64,000 nt of DNA from Haladaptatus halobius (lineage in GTDB: Archaea > Halobacteriota > Halobacteria > Halobacteriales > Haladaptataceae): assembly GCF_020618475.1 (NCBI RefSeq), contig NZ_CP085335.1, positions 1,302,001 through 1,366,000 on the forward strand, written 5' to 3'. Position numbers and translations under genes: made by a program. Positions 1 to 9,053 of this stretch are shown here, in pieces (position 1 is the first letter of the stretch; every line of letters starts with the position of its first letter). The notes under the pieces are model-generated. The model was not told where the DNA came from. It was given only the letters and a program-made list of their open reading frames with translations, and did no database searches.

Positions 1-1179
1 GACGAGGAGAGTACGTCCCAACAGGATAAGATAGAGGCACTTCAGGAACGCCTCGAAGTCCTCGAATCACAGAACGAGGAGATGCGGGATAAGCTCCTCG
101 ACGCGAACGCAGAGAACAACAAATACCAGCAGAAGCTCGAACGACTCACGCACGAGAACAAGAAACTAAAACAGTCGCCGCTGTTCGTCGCCACCGTGCA
201 GGAGATAACGGAGGAGGGCGTCATCATCAAACAGCACGGAAACAATCAAGAGGCCGTTACCGAAGTGACCGACGAGATGCGCACCGACATCGAACCCGAT
301 TCGCGCGTTGCCGTCAACAACTCCCTCTCTATCGTGAAGACGCTCGACGACGAGACCGACGTGCGCGCTCGCGTGATGCAGGTCACGAAGAGTCCCGACG
401 TGACCTACACCGATATCGGTGGGCTGGAAGAGCAGATGAACGAAGTCCGCGAGACGGTCGAGATGCCGCTAGAGAGCCCCGACATGTTCGAAGACGTCGG
501 CATCGACCCACCATCTGGCGTTCTGCTCTACGGTCCGCCGGGCACGGGGAAGACGATGTTGGCGAAGGCGGTCGCCAACCAGACCGACGCCACGTTTATC
601 AAGATGGCCGGGTCGGAACTCGTTCACAAGTTCATCGGCGAGGGTGCGAAACTGGTGCGCGACCTCTTCCAAGTCGCCCGTGACCACGAACCCGCCGTCA
701 TCTTCATCGACGAGATCGACGCCATCGCGTCGAAGCGCACCGACTCGAAGACGTCGGGCGACGCCGAAGTGCAGCGCACGATGATGCAACTGCTCTCGGA
801 GATGGACGGCTTCGAGGAGCGCGGCGAGATTCGCATCATCGCGGCGACGAACCGCTTCGATATGCTCGACCGTGCCATCCTGCGCCCCGGGCGGTTCGAC
901 CGCCTCATCGAGGTGCCGAACCCGAACGAGGAAGGCCGCGAACAGATCTTCCGCATCCACACCCGCGACATGAACGTCGCCGACGACGTGGACTACGTGA
1001 GACTCGCAAATGAGACGGGTGACGCCAGCGGTGCCGACATTAAGGCCATCTGCACGGAGGCCGGGATGTTCGCCATCCGCGACGACCGCACCGAGATCAC
1101 GATGCAGGACTTCCTCGACGCGCGGGAGAAGATCGAAGAAGAAGACGAGGACGACGAAGTCTCCAAGACGTTCGCCTAA
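1..1179 (+). CDS. pan: Proteasome-activating nucleotidase (AAA+ ATPase), 5' end cut off
   Basis: This is the hexameric ATPase that unfolds substrates and feeds them into the archaeal 20S proteasome. The reading frame is open to the first base of the window, giving 392 visible residues, so only about the first dozen or so codons are missing. An N-terminal coiled coil rich in Glu, Gln and Lys (to about residue 60) is followed by an OB-like domain and an AAA+ module with Walker A GPPGTGKT near residue 178, Walker B IFIDEID, and the RPGRFDR arginine-finger region. The C-terminus is Thr-Phe-Ala, an HbYX-like tail with Phe in place of Tyr, which is the part that normally docks into the 20S ring. 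The family assignment is secure; whether it is the PanA or PanB paralogue cannot be told here. Confidence 0.96.
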   Translation, partial: DEESTSQQDKIEALQERLEVLESQNEEMRDKLLDANAENNKYQQKLERLTHENKKLKQSPLFVATVQEITEEGVIIKQHGNNQEAVTEVTDEMRTDIEPDSRVAVNNSLSIVKTLDDETDVRARVMQVTKSPDVTYTDIGGLEEQMNEVRETVEMPLESPDMFEDVGIDPPSGVLLYGPPGTGKTMLAKAVANQTDATFIKMAGSELVHKFIGEGAKLVRDLFQVARDHEPAVIFIDEIDAIASKRTDSKTSGDAEVQRTMMQLLSEMDGFEERGEIRIIAATNRFDMLDRAILRPGRFDRLIEVPNPNEEGREQIFRIHTRDMNVADDVDYVRLANETGDASGADIKAICTEAGMFAIRDDRTEITMQDFLDAREKIEEEDEDDEVSKTFA

Positions 1180-1435
1180 CGTTCGGGTCGGTCGATTTCT
1201 CTCCGTTCGCGTTTTCCCGCTTTCGTAAAAGATAGCTTCGCAGGATGGATTTTGGCGGAGAATTCTCGTTTTAATGGTGCAGTGTCGATTCGGTGTAGCA
1301 GTGTCGCTTACCGACGCGAGTAGGCGCGAAGCGCCCTGCGAGCGAACAACTGGGTGAGAATGGCTTTATCGAGGGCTAGCGCTCGGTGCGGTCTCGTTAT
1401 CTTTCTCTCGAATTCACGCTCTCACCAGGGCCGAC
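1180..1435. other. Intergenic region after PAN gene, no gene seen
   Basis: This stretch holds no convincing ORF. It contains short GCGAAGCGCC-like imperfect inverted words, common in haloarchaeal intergenic DNA, which may act as transcription end or spacer sequence. Confidence 0.4.
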
Positions 1436-1570
1436 TCACAACGCCGTGAAAAGCAGGTACGGAACGCCGAAGAGCAGGACGGTCATCACCGCAAGCACGA
1501 GCAGGTAGGACGCGATGGTGCTCGCCGCGGTCACCCACGCGGGGTGGTCGAAGTCGGCAGGGGGGTTCAT
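1436..1570 (-). CDS. Small single-pass membrane protein (44 aa)
   Basis: A 44-residue ORF begins MNPPADFDHPAW and is then almost entirely hydrophobic (ASTIASYLLVLAVMTVLLF), ending in a short hydrophobic tail. The composition fits one transmembrane helix with a short soluble N-terminus. No function can be assigned. The organised hydrophobic profile and plausible ATG argue that it is a real small gene. It sits in the convergent space after the PAN gene. Confidence 0.6.
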   Translation of the reverse strand: MNPPADFDHPAWVTAASTIASYLLVLAVMTVLLFGVPYLLFTAL

Positions 1571-1601
1571 GTTCCACGTTTTCGATTCCCGCACCTAAAC
1601 G

Positions 1602-1799
1602 CTACCGGATGATGTCACCGATCCGACGAGCCTGCCCGCCGAGGGTGGGGTTCTTCTCGACCAGTCTGAGCACCTCGTGGTCGGTCACGTCGTAGTACGA
1701 TTTCCGTGTCGCTTCCTCGATGAGGTCTTTCGACATGCGAAACTCGGTGCCCTCGTAGACGACGTCGACGCCCTCGTCGTCGAAGGAAAGTGTGGTCAT
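1602..1799 (-). CDS. Conserved haloarchaeal protein, DUF5800-like (65 aa)
   Basis: A 65-residue acidic protein starting MTTLSFDDEGVDVVYEG and ending GGQARRIGDIIR. The ATG at 1799 is preferred to the longer upstream frame because the upstream extension is basic and unlike a halophilic protein. The pattern resembles the small haloarchaeal DUF5800 family as I remember it; function unknown. It is divergent from the bactofilin-like gene. Confidence 0.72.
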   Translation of the reverse strand: MTTLSFDDEGVDVVYEGTEFRMSKDLIEEATRKSYYDVTDHEVLRLVEKNPTLGGQARRIGDIIR

Positions 1800-1885
1800 A
1801 CGCAAGCGTTGGCCGCGACCAAATAAAAAAGCTACAGAACGCGACGGTGCGGGCGGCAGACGCTCGTCAGACACACGCGGGAGGA

Positions 1886-1892
1886 TTTATTA
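1886..1892 (+). promoter_or_regulatory. TATA-like box of the bactofilin-like gene
   Basis: The sequence TTTATTA lies about 27 bases upstream of the GTG at 1916, the usual spacing for a leaderless haloarchaeal transcript. It decides the choice of start. Confidence 0.5.
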
Positions 1893-1915
1893 CCGGTGAC
1901 TCGCTGGTAGGATGT

Positions 1916-2860
1916 GTGCCGCTCCGCTCCGACTCACTGGACACCCTCTCGATTCCCGACGGGACGACCGTCGAAGAACACGACCTCGTGACCGACGGCG
2001 ATATCATCGTCGGCGCACAGAGCACCGTCGAGTTCGGCGTTCGCGGGAACCACGTCATCGCGGGCGAGCGAGCGACCTTCGGGGGTCACATCGAAGCCGA
2101 GGCCGACTGCCGCCTCGACCTCTGGTGCGACGTGGACGGCGACGTGCTCGTCGGACAGGACGCCTACCTCGGCGAGCGCGTCCGCGTCTCGGGACGGCTG
2201 ATGGTCAGCGGCGACCTCGACATCGGCGACGACGTACAGATCGACGAGGGGTTCGAGGCGAACGGGTGGATCGTCATCCGCAATCCGATGCCGACCGTCG
2301 TCTTCCTGTTCGTTTACCTCTCGCAACTCCTGCGACTCGGCGAGGAGGAGACCGCCCAGAACGTCATCGACGAGATGCTGGACGAGACCGAGGCGGACCC
2401 GGCGGTCATCCCTCGAAACGCCCGCGTCAGCGACGACGCGTGGCGCGTCTCGACGCCCGCGACCATCGGCGACGACTGTCGCCTACACGGGAACATCCGT
2501 GCCGAGGAGATCGAGATGGGCTCGGGCACCGAGTTGTTCGGAAGTCTCCGCGCGCGCGGCGACATTGTCGTCGGCTCCGGAACGCGAATCCACGGAGACG
2601 TGACCACCCGCAACGGAACCGTCGTCCTCGAAGAGGAGGCGGAGGTGCTCGGTGACGTCTCTTGCACCGACCTCGAATTCCACGAGAACGCCACCGCCGA
2701 CGGGACGATGCGCGCCCGCGGCGAGATGACGATGATCCGCACGGAGAAGCGCAAACCGACCGACGAGGTCGAGCGAGAGGCGAACGACGTGGACGAGTCG
2801 GTCGATACGACCCACCAACGGGAGCGGAACTCTTCGGACGGTCCCGCCCCACAGGCGTAG
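1916..2860 (+). CDS. Polymer-forming cytoskeletal (bactofilin-like) protein
   Basis: A 314-residue protein built mainly of short beta-turn repeats with regularly spaced Gly and Val (GDIIVG, GDVLVGQDAYLG, GDLDIGDDVQI, GTRIHGDVT), the pattern of a right-handed beta-helix as in bactofilins. A hydrophobic segment (TVVFLFVYLSQLL, about residues 126-138) interrupts two beta-helical blocks and may attach the filament to the membrane. The C-terminus is charged and probably disordered. The GTG start is chosen because of a TATA-like box at the right distance; the longer upstream frame overlaps the divergent neighbour. Expected role: a membrane-linked scaffold. Its exact function is not known. Confidence 0.75.
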   Translation: MPLRSDSLDTLSIPDGTTVEEHDLVTDGDIIVGAQSTVEFGVRGNHVIAGERATFGGHIEAEADCRLDLWCDVDGDVLVGQDAYLGERVRVSGRLMVSGDLDIGDDVQIDEGFEANGWIVIRNPMPTVVFLFVYLSQLLRLGEEETAQNVIDEMLDETEADPAVIPRNARVSDDAWRVSTPATIGDDCRLHGNIRAEEIEMGSGTELFGSLRARGDIVVGSGTRIHGDVTTRNGTVVLEEEAEVLGDVSCTDLEFHENATADGTMRARGEMTMIRTEKRKPTDEVEREANDVDESVDTTHQRERNSSDGPAPQA

Positions 2861-3038
2861 TATCTGACACTTTTATCGGTAGCTGACAGTTTCTCTCGGT
2901 GGTTTCGCCGGTGCCATAGCTGTCGGCCACCGGAGGTAACGCGCTCGCATGTCGGTTCTCTGTTGGTTCCCCGACAGTATAATAATGACTGAGGGAATGG
3001 TAGGAAATGACGTATGCCAACTAAACACATTCACGGTA

Positions 3039-3044
3039 GGAGGT
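3039..3044 (+). promoter_or_regulatory. Shine-Dalgarno site of the fix operon
   Basis: GGAGGT lies four bases before the ATG at 3049. A strong ribosome-binding site is notable because many neighbouring genes look leaderless. It implies a transcript with a 5' leader, probably starting from the AT-rich stretch near 2974-2986. Confidence 0.6.
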
Positions 3045-3048
3045 ACCG

Positions 3049-3897
3049 ATGCACTCGGTCGTGTTGACCAAGGGCGTCCCCGACTTCCGCGAAGGGCAGG
3101 TGTCGTTCGACGAGGACGGCCATCTAGAGCGCGGAAAGACGCCGACGGTGATGAACCCAAACGACCAGTTCGCGCTGCGGGCAGCCCTCCAGACGAAGGT
3201 TAAACACGGAGGGCAGGTGAGCGCGATGAGCATGGGTCCGCCCGGTTATGGCGACGTGCTTCGGGAAGCGATGACGGTGTACGCCGACGACCTCTATCTG
3301 CTCTCCGACCGCGAGATGGCCGCAGCGGACACGTGGGCGACCGCGATAACCCTCTCGTCGGGCATCGAGAAGATCGGCGAACCCGACCTCGTGTTCGCCG
3401 GGTTCAAGACCGCGGACGGCGAGACGGGGCAGACCGGACCGCAGACGGCGTGGTGTCTCGACTACCCCATCATCACGCACGTCATCGCCATGGAGGTGGA
3501 CGAAGCGGAGCGACGCGTCCGCGCGAAGCGACTCGTGGAGGGCGACGTGGACGAGATAGAGACCGTCGAATCGCCGCTTCCAGCGTTCATCATCACCGAC
3601 CCCGAGTACGAGTCGTCGTATCGGAAGGCCACCCACCGACTCCGGCGCAAACAGCTGAAAGACGAGACGGAGGTGCGCGCCGAGGAACACGAAGACCACA
3701 TGACAACGTGGGATCACGCCGACCTCAACCTCGACCCGGACTACATCGGACTGGACGGATCGCCGACGATCGTGTCGTCGGTCGACCCGATTCCGAAGGC
3801 CCCAGCGGAGCGAGAGGCCACGATGGTCACGCCCGACGACGAGGAGGGAATGTCCGAGGTGCTCGAAACGATGCAACCCTTCGCGGCGGGTGACTGA
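3049..3897 (+). CDS. fixA: Electron transfer flavoprotein beta subunit (FixA/EtfB)
   Basis: A 282-residue EtfB/FixA protein, the small subunit of an electron-transfer flavoprotein. It has the N-terminal VVLTKGVPD strand, the adenine-nucleotide-binding region (LVFAGFKTADGETGQTGP) and the LPAFIITDPEYE segment typical of the family. It pairs with the alpha subunit encoded two bases downstream and passes electrons to the FixC-type quinone reductase in the same operon. A run of His/Asp/Glu after residue 200 is a halophilic insertion. A good ribosome-binding site precedes the ATG. Confidence 0.93.
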   Translation: MHSVVLTKGVPDFREGQVSFDEDGHLERGKTPTVMNPNDQFALRAALQTKVKHGGQVSAMSMGPPGYGDVLREAMTVYADDLYLLSDREMAAADTWATAITLSSGIEKIGEPDLVFAGFKTADGETGQTGPQTAWCLDYPIITHVIAMEVDEAERRVRAKRLVEGDVDEIETVESPLPAFIITDPEYESSYRKATHRLRRKQLKDETEVRAEEHEDHMTTWDHADLNLDPDYIGLDGSPTIVSSVDPIPKAPAEREATMVTPDDEEGMSEVLETMQPFAAGD

Positions 3898-3899
3898 CC

Positions 3900-5438
3900 A
3901 TGACGGACGTAGACCCCGGCGAGCGAACCGTCGAGGAACTCGAAGACGACGTGAAGACCGTCGAAGACCCCGGCGCGCTGGATGACCTGCTCACCAGTGA
4001 GGAGGAAGGCAAAGACCGAACGACGGCGAAGGAGGTCATCCAAGCCCGAATCGACGAAGTTCGGGAGGAGACCGAGGGCGAAGCCACAGAGGACACTGAG
4101 ACCGAAGGGGAGTACGAAGCGACCGAAGAGGACGTGGAAGACCCCGACGAAGCGGAGGCCACTGCCGAGAAACCCGACGAATCGGAAACGAGCGACGAGG
4201 AAGAAGCGGAAGACGAGGAAGATGACGAACTCACCCACCCCACCGCGGACAAGAAGCACGTCAGGGCGCTGGAGGACGGCGTCTACCGCGACATGTGGGT
4301 GTACTGCGAGACGCAGGGCGGCGAACTCCTCGACGTATCGCAGGAGATGCTCGGCAAGGCCCGCGAACTGATGGACGACTACGCGGACGAGTACGGCGAC
4401 GACGAGCGCGTCGTCGCCGTACTCGTCGGCGACGATATGGAGGAACTCGCCGAGGAGTGCATCACCATCGGTGCGGACGTGGCGGTCTACCACGACGACG
4501 ACCGACTGGAGCGGTTCCGCCACAAACCGTACACGGAGATCGTCGCGGATATGGCCCGAACCGAGGCCGACTGGAAGGAGTACGACAAGCCGCGCTACTT
4601 CCTCTTCCCGGCGACAAACAACGGACGCGACCTCTCCGCGCAGGTGCAGGGCGAACTCGACTCTGGCCTCGCCAGCGATTGTTCGGGGCTGACCATCGAG
4701 AACGAACTCATCTCCAATCCCGTGAAGACGGGCACGCCCGGCGAGAAGGTCGATTTCGAGCGCGTGCTTCACATGAAGCGTCCGGACTTCTCCGGGTTCG
4801 AGTACTCGACCATCCTCTGTCTCGACAACCCCGACAGGGAGTTCCACCCGCAGGGCTGTTCCGTGATTCCGGGGAGCTTCGAACCGATGGAAGCCGACCC
4901 GGAGCGCGAGGGCGAGGTCGTCTCCCACGACATCGACCTGCCCGACGACTGGTTCCGCGTCGACGTCTCCGACTGGGACGTGCTCGACACCGGCATCGAC
5001 CTGACCGGGCGCGAGGTCGTCGTTGCCGTCGGACGCGGTATCGGCAACGATCCGACGAAAGGAATCGAACTCGCGCTCGACCTCGTGGACGCCTTCGACG
5101 ACGCCGACCTCGGACTGTCGCGCGGCGTCGTCACCGCTTCCTACAGCGTCGAGGGACACGTCGAGCAGTACGTCACCGAAGAGCGCCAGATCGGCGAAAC
5201 CGGACAGGTCATTCAACCGCCCCTCTACATCGCGGCGGGCATCAGCGGCGCGATTCAACACAAGGTCGGAATGGACGAATCGGACACCATCATCTCCATC
5301 AACACCGACCCCGACGCCGACATCAAGGACTTCAGCGATTACTTCGTCGAAGGAGACCTCTTCGAAGTGCTCCCCCGCCTCACGGACGCGGTCGAGGCGG
5401 GCGAACTGGATGCGGTCGTAGCGGAAGACGATGACTGA
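3900..5438 (+). CDS. fixB: Electron transfer flavoprotein alpha subunit (FixB/EtfA)
   Basis: A 512-residue FixB/EtfA protein. The C-terminal FAD-binding domain is clear (SYSVEGHVEQYVTEERQIGETG by parts, then PPLYIAAGISGAIQH and SINTDPDADI). The first 120 or so residues are an extremely acidic, low-complexity extension rich in Glu, Asp and Thr that is not part of the catalytic fold and makes the protein longer than the usual 300-350 residues. It lies two bases after fixA, and its stop overlaps the start of fixC by 8 bases, so the three are translated together. Confidence 0.92.
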   Translation: MTDVDPGERTVEELEDDVKTVEDPGALDDLLTSEEEGKDRTTAKEVIQARIDEVREETEGEATEDTETEGEYEATEEDVEDPDEAEATAEKPDESETSDEEEAEDEEDDELTHPTADKKHVRALEDGVYRDMWVYCETQGGELLDVSQEMLGKARELMDDYADEYGDDERVVAVLVGDDMEELAEECITIGADVAVYHDDDRLERFRHKPYTEIVADMARTEADWKEYDKPRYFLFPATNNGRDLSAQVQGELDSGLASDCSGLTIENELISNPVKTGTPGEKVDFERVLHMKRPDFSGFEYSTILCLDNPDREFHPQGCSVIPGSFEPMEADPEREGEVVSHDIDLPDDWFRVDVSDWDVLDTGIDLTGREVVVAVGRGIGNDPTKGIELALDLVDAFDDADLGLSRGVVTASYSVEGHVEQYVTEERQIGETGQVIQPPLYIAAGISGAIQHKVGMDESDTIISINTDPDADIKDFSDYFVEGDLFEVLPRLTDAVEAGELDAVVAEDDD

Positions 5439-7116
5439 GACGATGACGGAGGAATACGAACACTACGAGGCTGTCGTGGTCGGAGCGGGGCCCGGCGGGG
5501 CCGCGGCGGCCGCGACGCTCGCACGGAACGGAATCGAAACGCTCGTCCTCGAACGCGGTGTCGAGGCCGGATCGAAGAACGTCTCCGGCGGACTCATCTA
5601 CGCCGAGGAGTCCGCCCCCTACACTGTCGACTCGCTGTTCCCCGACTTCCGCGAGGAGGCGGCGGAACGCCCCATCACGGACTACTACATCCACAACGTG
5701 GCCGACGAGAAGGTGAAGTCGTTCGACATCACCCGGCTTCACGAGCACGACACGGAGTGGGCCGACGCGGTGCTCCGCCGAAAGATGGACTCGTGGCTCG
5801 CCGACCGCGTTCACGAGATGACCAGCGAGACCGGCGGCGGACTGTTGGCGGGCGTGCGAGTGAACGGACTGCTCCGGGAGAACGGCCAGATCGTCGGCGT
5901 CACATGCGACGAACTCGACCCCATCACGGCGGATTTCATCGTCGCGGCGGACGGCGTGAACAGCGAACTCGCTCGCGACGCGGGGCTGATGGACTGGGAG
6001 GAATCGGACGAGTGGTTCCAGGGCGTCAAAGCCGTCATCGACATGCCCCAGGACGTCGTCGAGAATCGATTCGACGTCGACGACGAGACGGGGAAAGCGC
6101 ACCTGTTCTCGGGGAACCTCTTCGACGGGGTTCGGGGCGGCGGCTTCCTCTACACGAACGAGGATTCGCTCTCCATCGGCACCGTCTTCCACCTCGACAG
6201 CCTCGTCGCGGAGGAAGCGGAACCGCACGAACTGCTCGACAACCTGCTCACCCACCCCCTGCTCGGCCAGTGGCTCAACGGCCACTATGACGAGGTGGAG
6301 TACTCTGCGAAGCTCGTCCCCGACTCGAAAAAGGTGGCCCCCCCCGCGCCGCACCGCGGGCGACTCGTGCTCGTCGGCGACGCCGGCGGACAGATGCAGG
6401 CACAGGGACCGATAATCAAGGGTATGAACCACGCCGTGACCGCAGGCGCGCTCGCCGCGGAGTCGTTCGCGGAAGCGCGCATGCGCGGCGAACCGGAGCA
6501 GGCGGGTAAGCTCTACGCGAAGAAGTTGAAAGACGAAGGCGTAATGGGCAAACTCCGCCCGAAGCAGTACCGAACCCTCGGACAGCTAGGCGAGAACGAG
6601 CAGGCCGCGAGCATCACGGACAGCCTGCTCTCCTCGAAGCTCGGGCGAGCGGTGCTCCGATCGGGCGTCGTAGAAGGTCAGCTCGAACGACTGTACAGTT
6701 CGCCGTTCCTCTCCTCGATGATCCCGGACACGCAGACGCCCTACGTCACGCTTCCGACGGTCATCGCGGAGGAACTCGGAACGCCGGTGACGGACGAGAA
6801 CGAGATCGAACCGAAGAGCCTCGCCGACCGAATCGGCGACCTGACCTACGACACCGACGTGGGCAACCCCCACATCCGCCTGCGAAACGACTCCTACGAA
6901 GCCAGCGGCGCGGCGGTCTCGGCGTGTCCCGTCAGCGCGAAGGACTTCGGCGGCGGATGTTACCGCGAGGAGACCGTGCAGGTGAACGGACACGAGGAGA
7001 AGATAGTCAGCCTCGACACGCAGCCGTGCGTCGAGTGTGGCACCTGCGCCATCGTCGCGGAGACCGAGTGGGAGCACCCGCGCGGTAACAAGGGCGTGGA
7101 GTTCAGAGAGGGATGA
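5431..7116 (+). CDS. fixC: FixC-type flavoprotein fused to FixX-like ferredoxin
   Basis: A 561-residue flavoprotein of the ETF-quinone oxidoreductase/FixC family. The N-terminus has the FAD dinucleotide-binding motif VVVGAGPGGAAAAATLAR; VLVGDAGGQ near residue 320 is the second FAD contact. The last 80 or so residues form a ferredoxin-like FixX domain with cysteines in SACPVS, GGCY and PCVECGTC, suited to a 4Fe-4S cluster. In bacteria FixX is often a separate protein. The likely role is to carry electrons between ETF and the membrane quinone pool, or to bifurcate electrons. Two Met starts are possible (5431 or 5443); the first overlaps fixB. Confidence 0.92.
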   Translation: MTETMTEEYEHYEAVVVGAGPGGAAAAATLARNGIETLVLERGVEAGSKNVSGGLIYAEESAPYTVDSLFPDFREEAAERPITDYYIHNVADEKVKSFDITRLHEHDTEWADAVLRRKMDSWLADRVHEMTSETGGGLLAGVRVNGLLRENGQIVGVTCDELDPITADFIVAADGVNSELARDAGLMDWEESDEWFQGVKAVIDMPQDVVENRFDVDDETGKAHLFSGNLFDGVRGGGFLYTNEDSLSIGTVFHLDSLVAEEAEPHELLDNLLTHPLLGQWLNGHYDEVEYSAKLVPDSKKVAPPAPHRGRLVLVGDAGGQMQAQGPIIKGMNHAVTAGALAAESFAEARMRGEPEQAGKLYAKKLKDEGVMGKLRPKQYRTLGQLGENEQAASITDSLLSSKLGRAVLRSGVVEGQLERLYSSPFLSSMIPDTQTPYVTLPTVIAEELGTPVTDENEIEPKSLADRIGDLTYDTDVGNPHIRLRNDSYEASGAAVSACPVSAKDFGGGCYREETVQVNGHEEKIVSLDTQPCVECGTCAIVAETEWEHPRGNKGVEFREG

Positions 7117-7493
7117 CCGAGCACCGCGACCGAATCGCCGCGCTGGCGGAGCGCGCCCGGAGCGACCGCGAATCGTTCGACCCGCCCGCCGACCCGCCGG
7201 ACGAGGAACGGGCGCTGTCGTACCTTCGGGACGGCGTCGGCGATGTCGTCGCGGTGTATGTCGAGGGGCGAACCGGCGAGTTCGCCCGTTTCGATGAGTC
7301 GGAGATGGCCGGGCTAGAGCGGGCGCTCAACGACTGGTTGGCGCTGTACGCGCGGTGTTACGGCCAGGAGATAGAGACCGATTTCACGGTTCGTGAGGTC
7401 GCGGAGATGGTCGTGAAGACGCACGACATCCGTGACACAGCGCAGTTGTTGACCCGCGTCCCGAGTCCGGAAGCTCGGCGGGCGCGGAGTTAG
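7113..7493 (+). CDS. Small hypothetical protein at the end of the fix operon
   Basis: A 126-residue acidic, mainly helical protein with no recognised motif. Its start overlaps the stop of fixC by four bases (ATGA), so it is almost certainly co-translated with the ETF genes. A role in assembly or regulation of the ETF complex is inference from position only. Confidence 0.75.
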   Translation: MTEHRDRIAALAERARSDRESFDPPADPPDEERALSYLRDGVGDVVAVYVEGRTGEFARFDESEMAGLERALNDWLALYARCYGQEIETDFTVREVAEMVVKTHDIRDTAQLLTRVPSPEARRARS

Positions 7494-7509
7494 CGCCCCG
7501 AATCCGGCG

Positions 7510-7899
7510 TCAGTCAAACTCCACGCCGACGAGTTTGAAGAGTGGGTCGTACTCCTCGGGAAGCTGTTGGCGAACCTGCTGGAATTCCCCTTCCGGGACG
7601 ACCTCGGCGAGGAGCGACACGATGGACTGCGCGTAGAAGTTCGCCTCGTCCCGTTCGACGCTCGCCCGGTCGGCGACGCGGGAGACGAACTCGTCGTAAT
7701 CGAATCGCTGACCAGACTCGGCGTTTTCGAGGTACCAGTCGATCTCCATCGGAAGCGGACCGGCGAGGTCGGTCGCTTCGCCTTCCTGTAATCGCTCGCC
7801 GAGCGTCGTCAGCGTGGCGCGGATCGCTCGAACCGTCTTGCCTTGCTTCCCCAGTTCCAGTCGGTGCTGCACCTGACCGATGAACTCACTGTAATCCAT
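7510..7899 (-). CDS. DUF2267 family protein
   Basis: A 129-residue helical protein beginning MDYSEFIGQVQHR with the features of DUF2267: two repeats of a short helical unit and a C-terminal EFQQVRQQLPEEYDPLF segment. The family is found near stress and membrane-lipid genes, but its role is not established. The start at 7899 follows the family pattern; the longer frame adds a basic, unrelated tail. It is divergent from the dodecin gene. Confidence 0.85.
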   Translation of the reverse strand: MDYSEFIGQVQHRLELGKQGKTVRAIRATLTTLGERLQEGEATDLAGPLPMEIDWYLENAESGQRFDYDEFVSRVADRASVERDEANFYAQSIVSLLAEVVPEGEFQQVRQQLPEEYDPLFKLVGVEFD

Positions 7900-8015
7900 G
7901 TTCTCCCCAGCGGGGGAACGACGGGACGGTACAAGTATCGACCGGCAGTTTCTCGCACCTCGATTCACGAGTCGGCCACAAGAGGCTATGTCCGGGACAG
8001 CGTAGGGTGTGTGCC

Positions 8016-8225
8016 ATGACGGCAGTGAAGATAATCAAAGTGCTCGGCACCTCCGACGAATCGTGGGAGGACGCCGCCCGCGAGGCGGTCGAACAGGCTA
8101 GTCAGACCATCGACGACATCCACGGTATCGAAGTCGAAGACTGGACGGCGGACGTGGAAGACGGGGAGATAACGGGATACAAGACGACCGTCGAAGTCGC
8201 GTTCCCGGTTCGCCACGAGCAGTAG
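8016..8225 (+). CDS. Dodecin (flavin-binding storage protein)
   Basis: A 69-residue dodecin. The pattern VKIIKVLGTSDESWEDAAREA followed by IHGIEVEDWTADVEDG and TTVEVAFPVR is typical. Dodecins form hollow dodecamers that hold flavins in pairs between tryptophans; Trp in the DESWED and EDW segments fit that role. In haloarchaea the main ligand is riboflavin or lumichrome, protecting the cell against light-driven flavin damage. The ATG at 8016 gives the usual length. Confidence 0.94.
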   Translation: MTAVKIIKVLGTSDESWEDAAREAVEQASQTIDDIHGIEVEDWTADVEDGEITGYKTTVEVAFPVRHEQ

Positions 8226-8414
8226 CGCGGGGGTGGCGGGCGGCGGGCGAATCGCTCTGTAATCGTGATCCTTTTTCAATCGCGCGTGATTGCCGGGGAG
8301 ATAGCTCCGTGACTCGACTGCCGCGGACAGCAGCGCTTCACGAGTTCGGGCGACTGCCGACCGGGAATGCGAACCTATTTCCGGCTGTCACCGTCACCAT
8401 CGACTACTGCACTC

Positions 8415-8987
8415 ATGACGGGAACAGTGTGGCGTTCTATGGCTCGAAGGGCCGAACGCAGCATCAGGCTTGCGACTCTCGGCGTGTTCACCGAGGGTCT
8501 TCGCCGACGGAACTCGGGCGGGGTCGTGAACGCCATTCTCGCATTCGCGGCCACCTACTTCCCCGACGTCGTCGAACACCGGTACGACGTCACGTTCCGG
8601 CCGTGGCAACGCGTGTACACGGCGATCGTAATGCTCGCTCACGCCGTCGGAATGCTCGGCCCGTACGACGACACGTGGTGGTGGGACCACGTCACGCACA
8701 CCCTCTCCGCGACGCTCCTCGGCGGATTCGTCCACGCCGCCGCCGACCGTCGCGGCGACGACCCCCGACCGCACGTTCTTGCCGTCATCGTCGGTGCCGG
8801 CGTCCTGTGGGAGATCATGGAGTACGCCGTCCACGCGGTCACCGACCGCCTCGGCCTCGACCCCGTGCTCATCCCGTACAGCGCGCGCGACACCGTCCTC
8901 GACCTCTGTTTCAACCTCCTCGGCGCGCTTCTCGTGCTCGCGTTCGGCGACCGCCTCCTCCGGAACTTCACCCGGCACAGCGATTAA
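8415..8987 (+). CDS. Polytopic membrane protein (WWWDHVTH motif), unknown function
   Basis: A protein of about 190 residues with roughly four hydrophobic segments, a conserved-looking WWWDHVTHTLSATLLGG stretch and an LWEIMEYA segment further on. His and Asp in membrane-facing helices recall the DUF2238/YjdF-like small integral membrane proteins common in haloarchaea. The start at 8415 is preferred because the longer frame begins inside a region with no hydrophobic order. Function unknown. Confidence 0.7.
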   Translation: MTGTVWRSMARRAERSIRLATLGVFTEGLRRRNSGGVVNAILAFAATYFPDVVEHRYDVTFRPWQRVYTAIVMLAHAVGMLGPYDDTWWWDHVTHTLSATLLGGFVHAAADRRGDDPRPHVLAVIVGAGVLWEIMEYAVHAVTDRLGLDPVLIPYSARDTVLDLCFNLLGALLVLAFGDRLLRNFTRHSD

Positions 8988-9053
8988 CAGCGGCGGTTAC
9001 TCGATTCGCACGATGGATTTCGGCGGTAGGAAAGACCTCGAGTCTCGGCGGCG

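Noticed and set aside
3741..5261. A 506-codon minus-strand frame opposite fixB
   Set aside because: Its composition mirrors the codon pattern of the ETF gene on the plus strand; no motif and no promoter.
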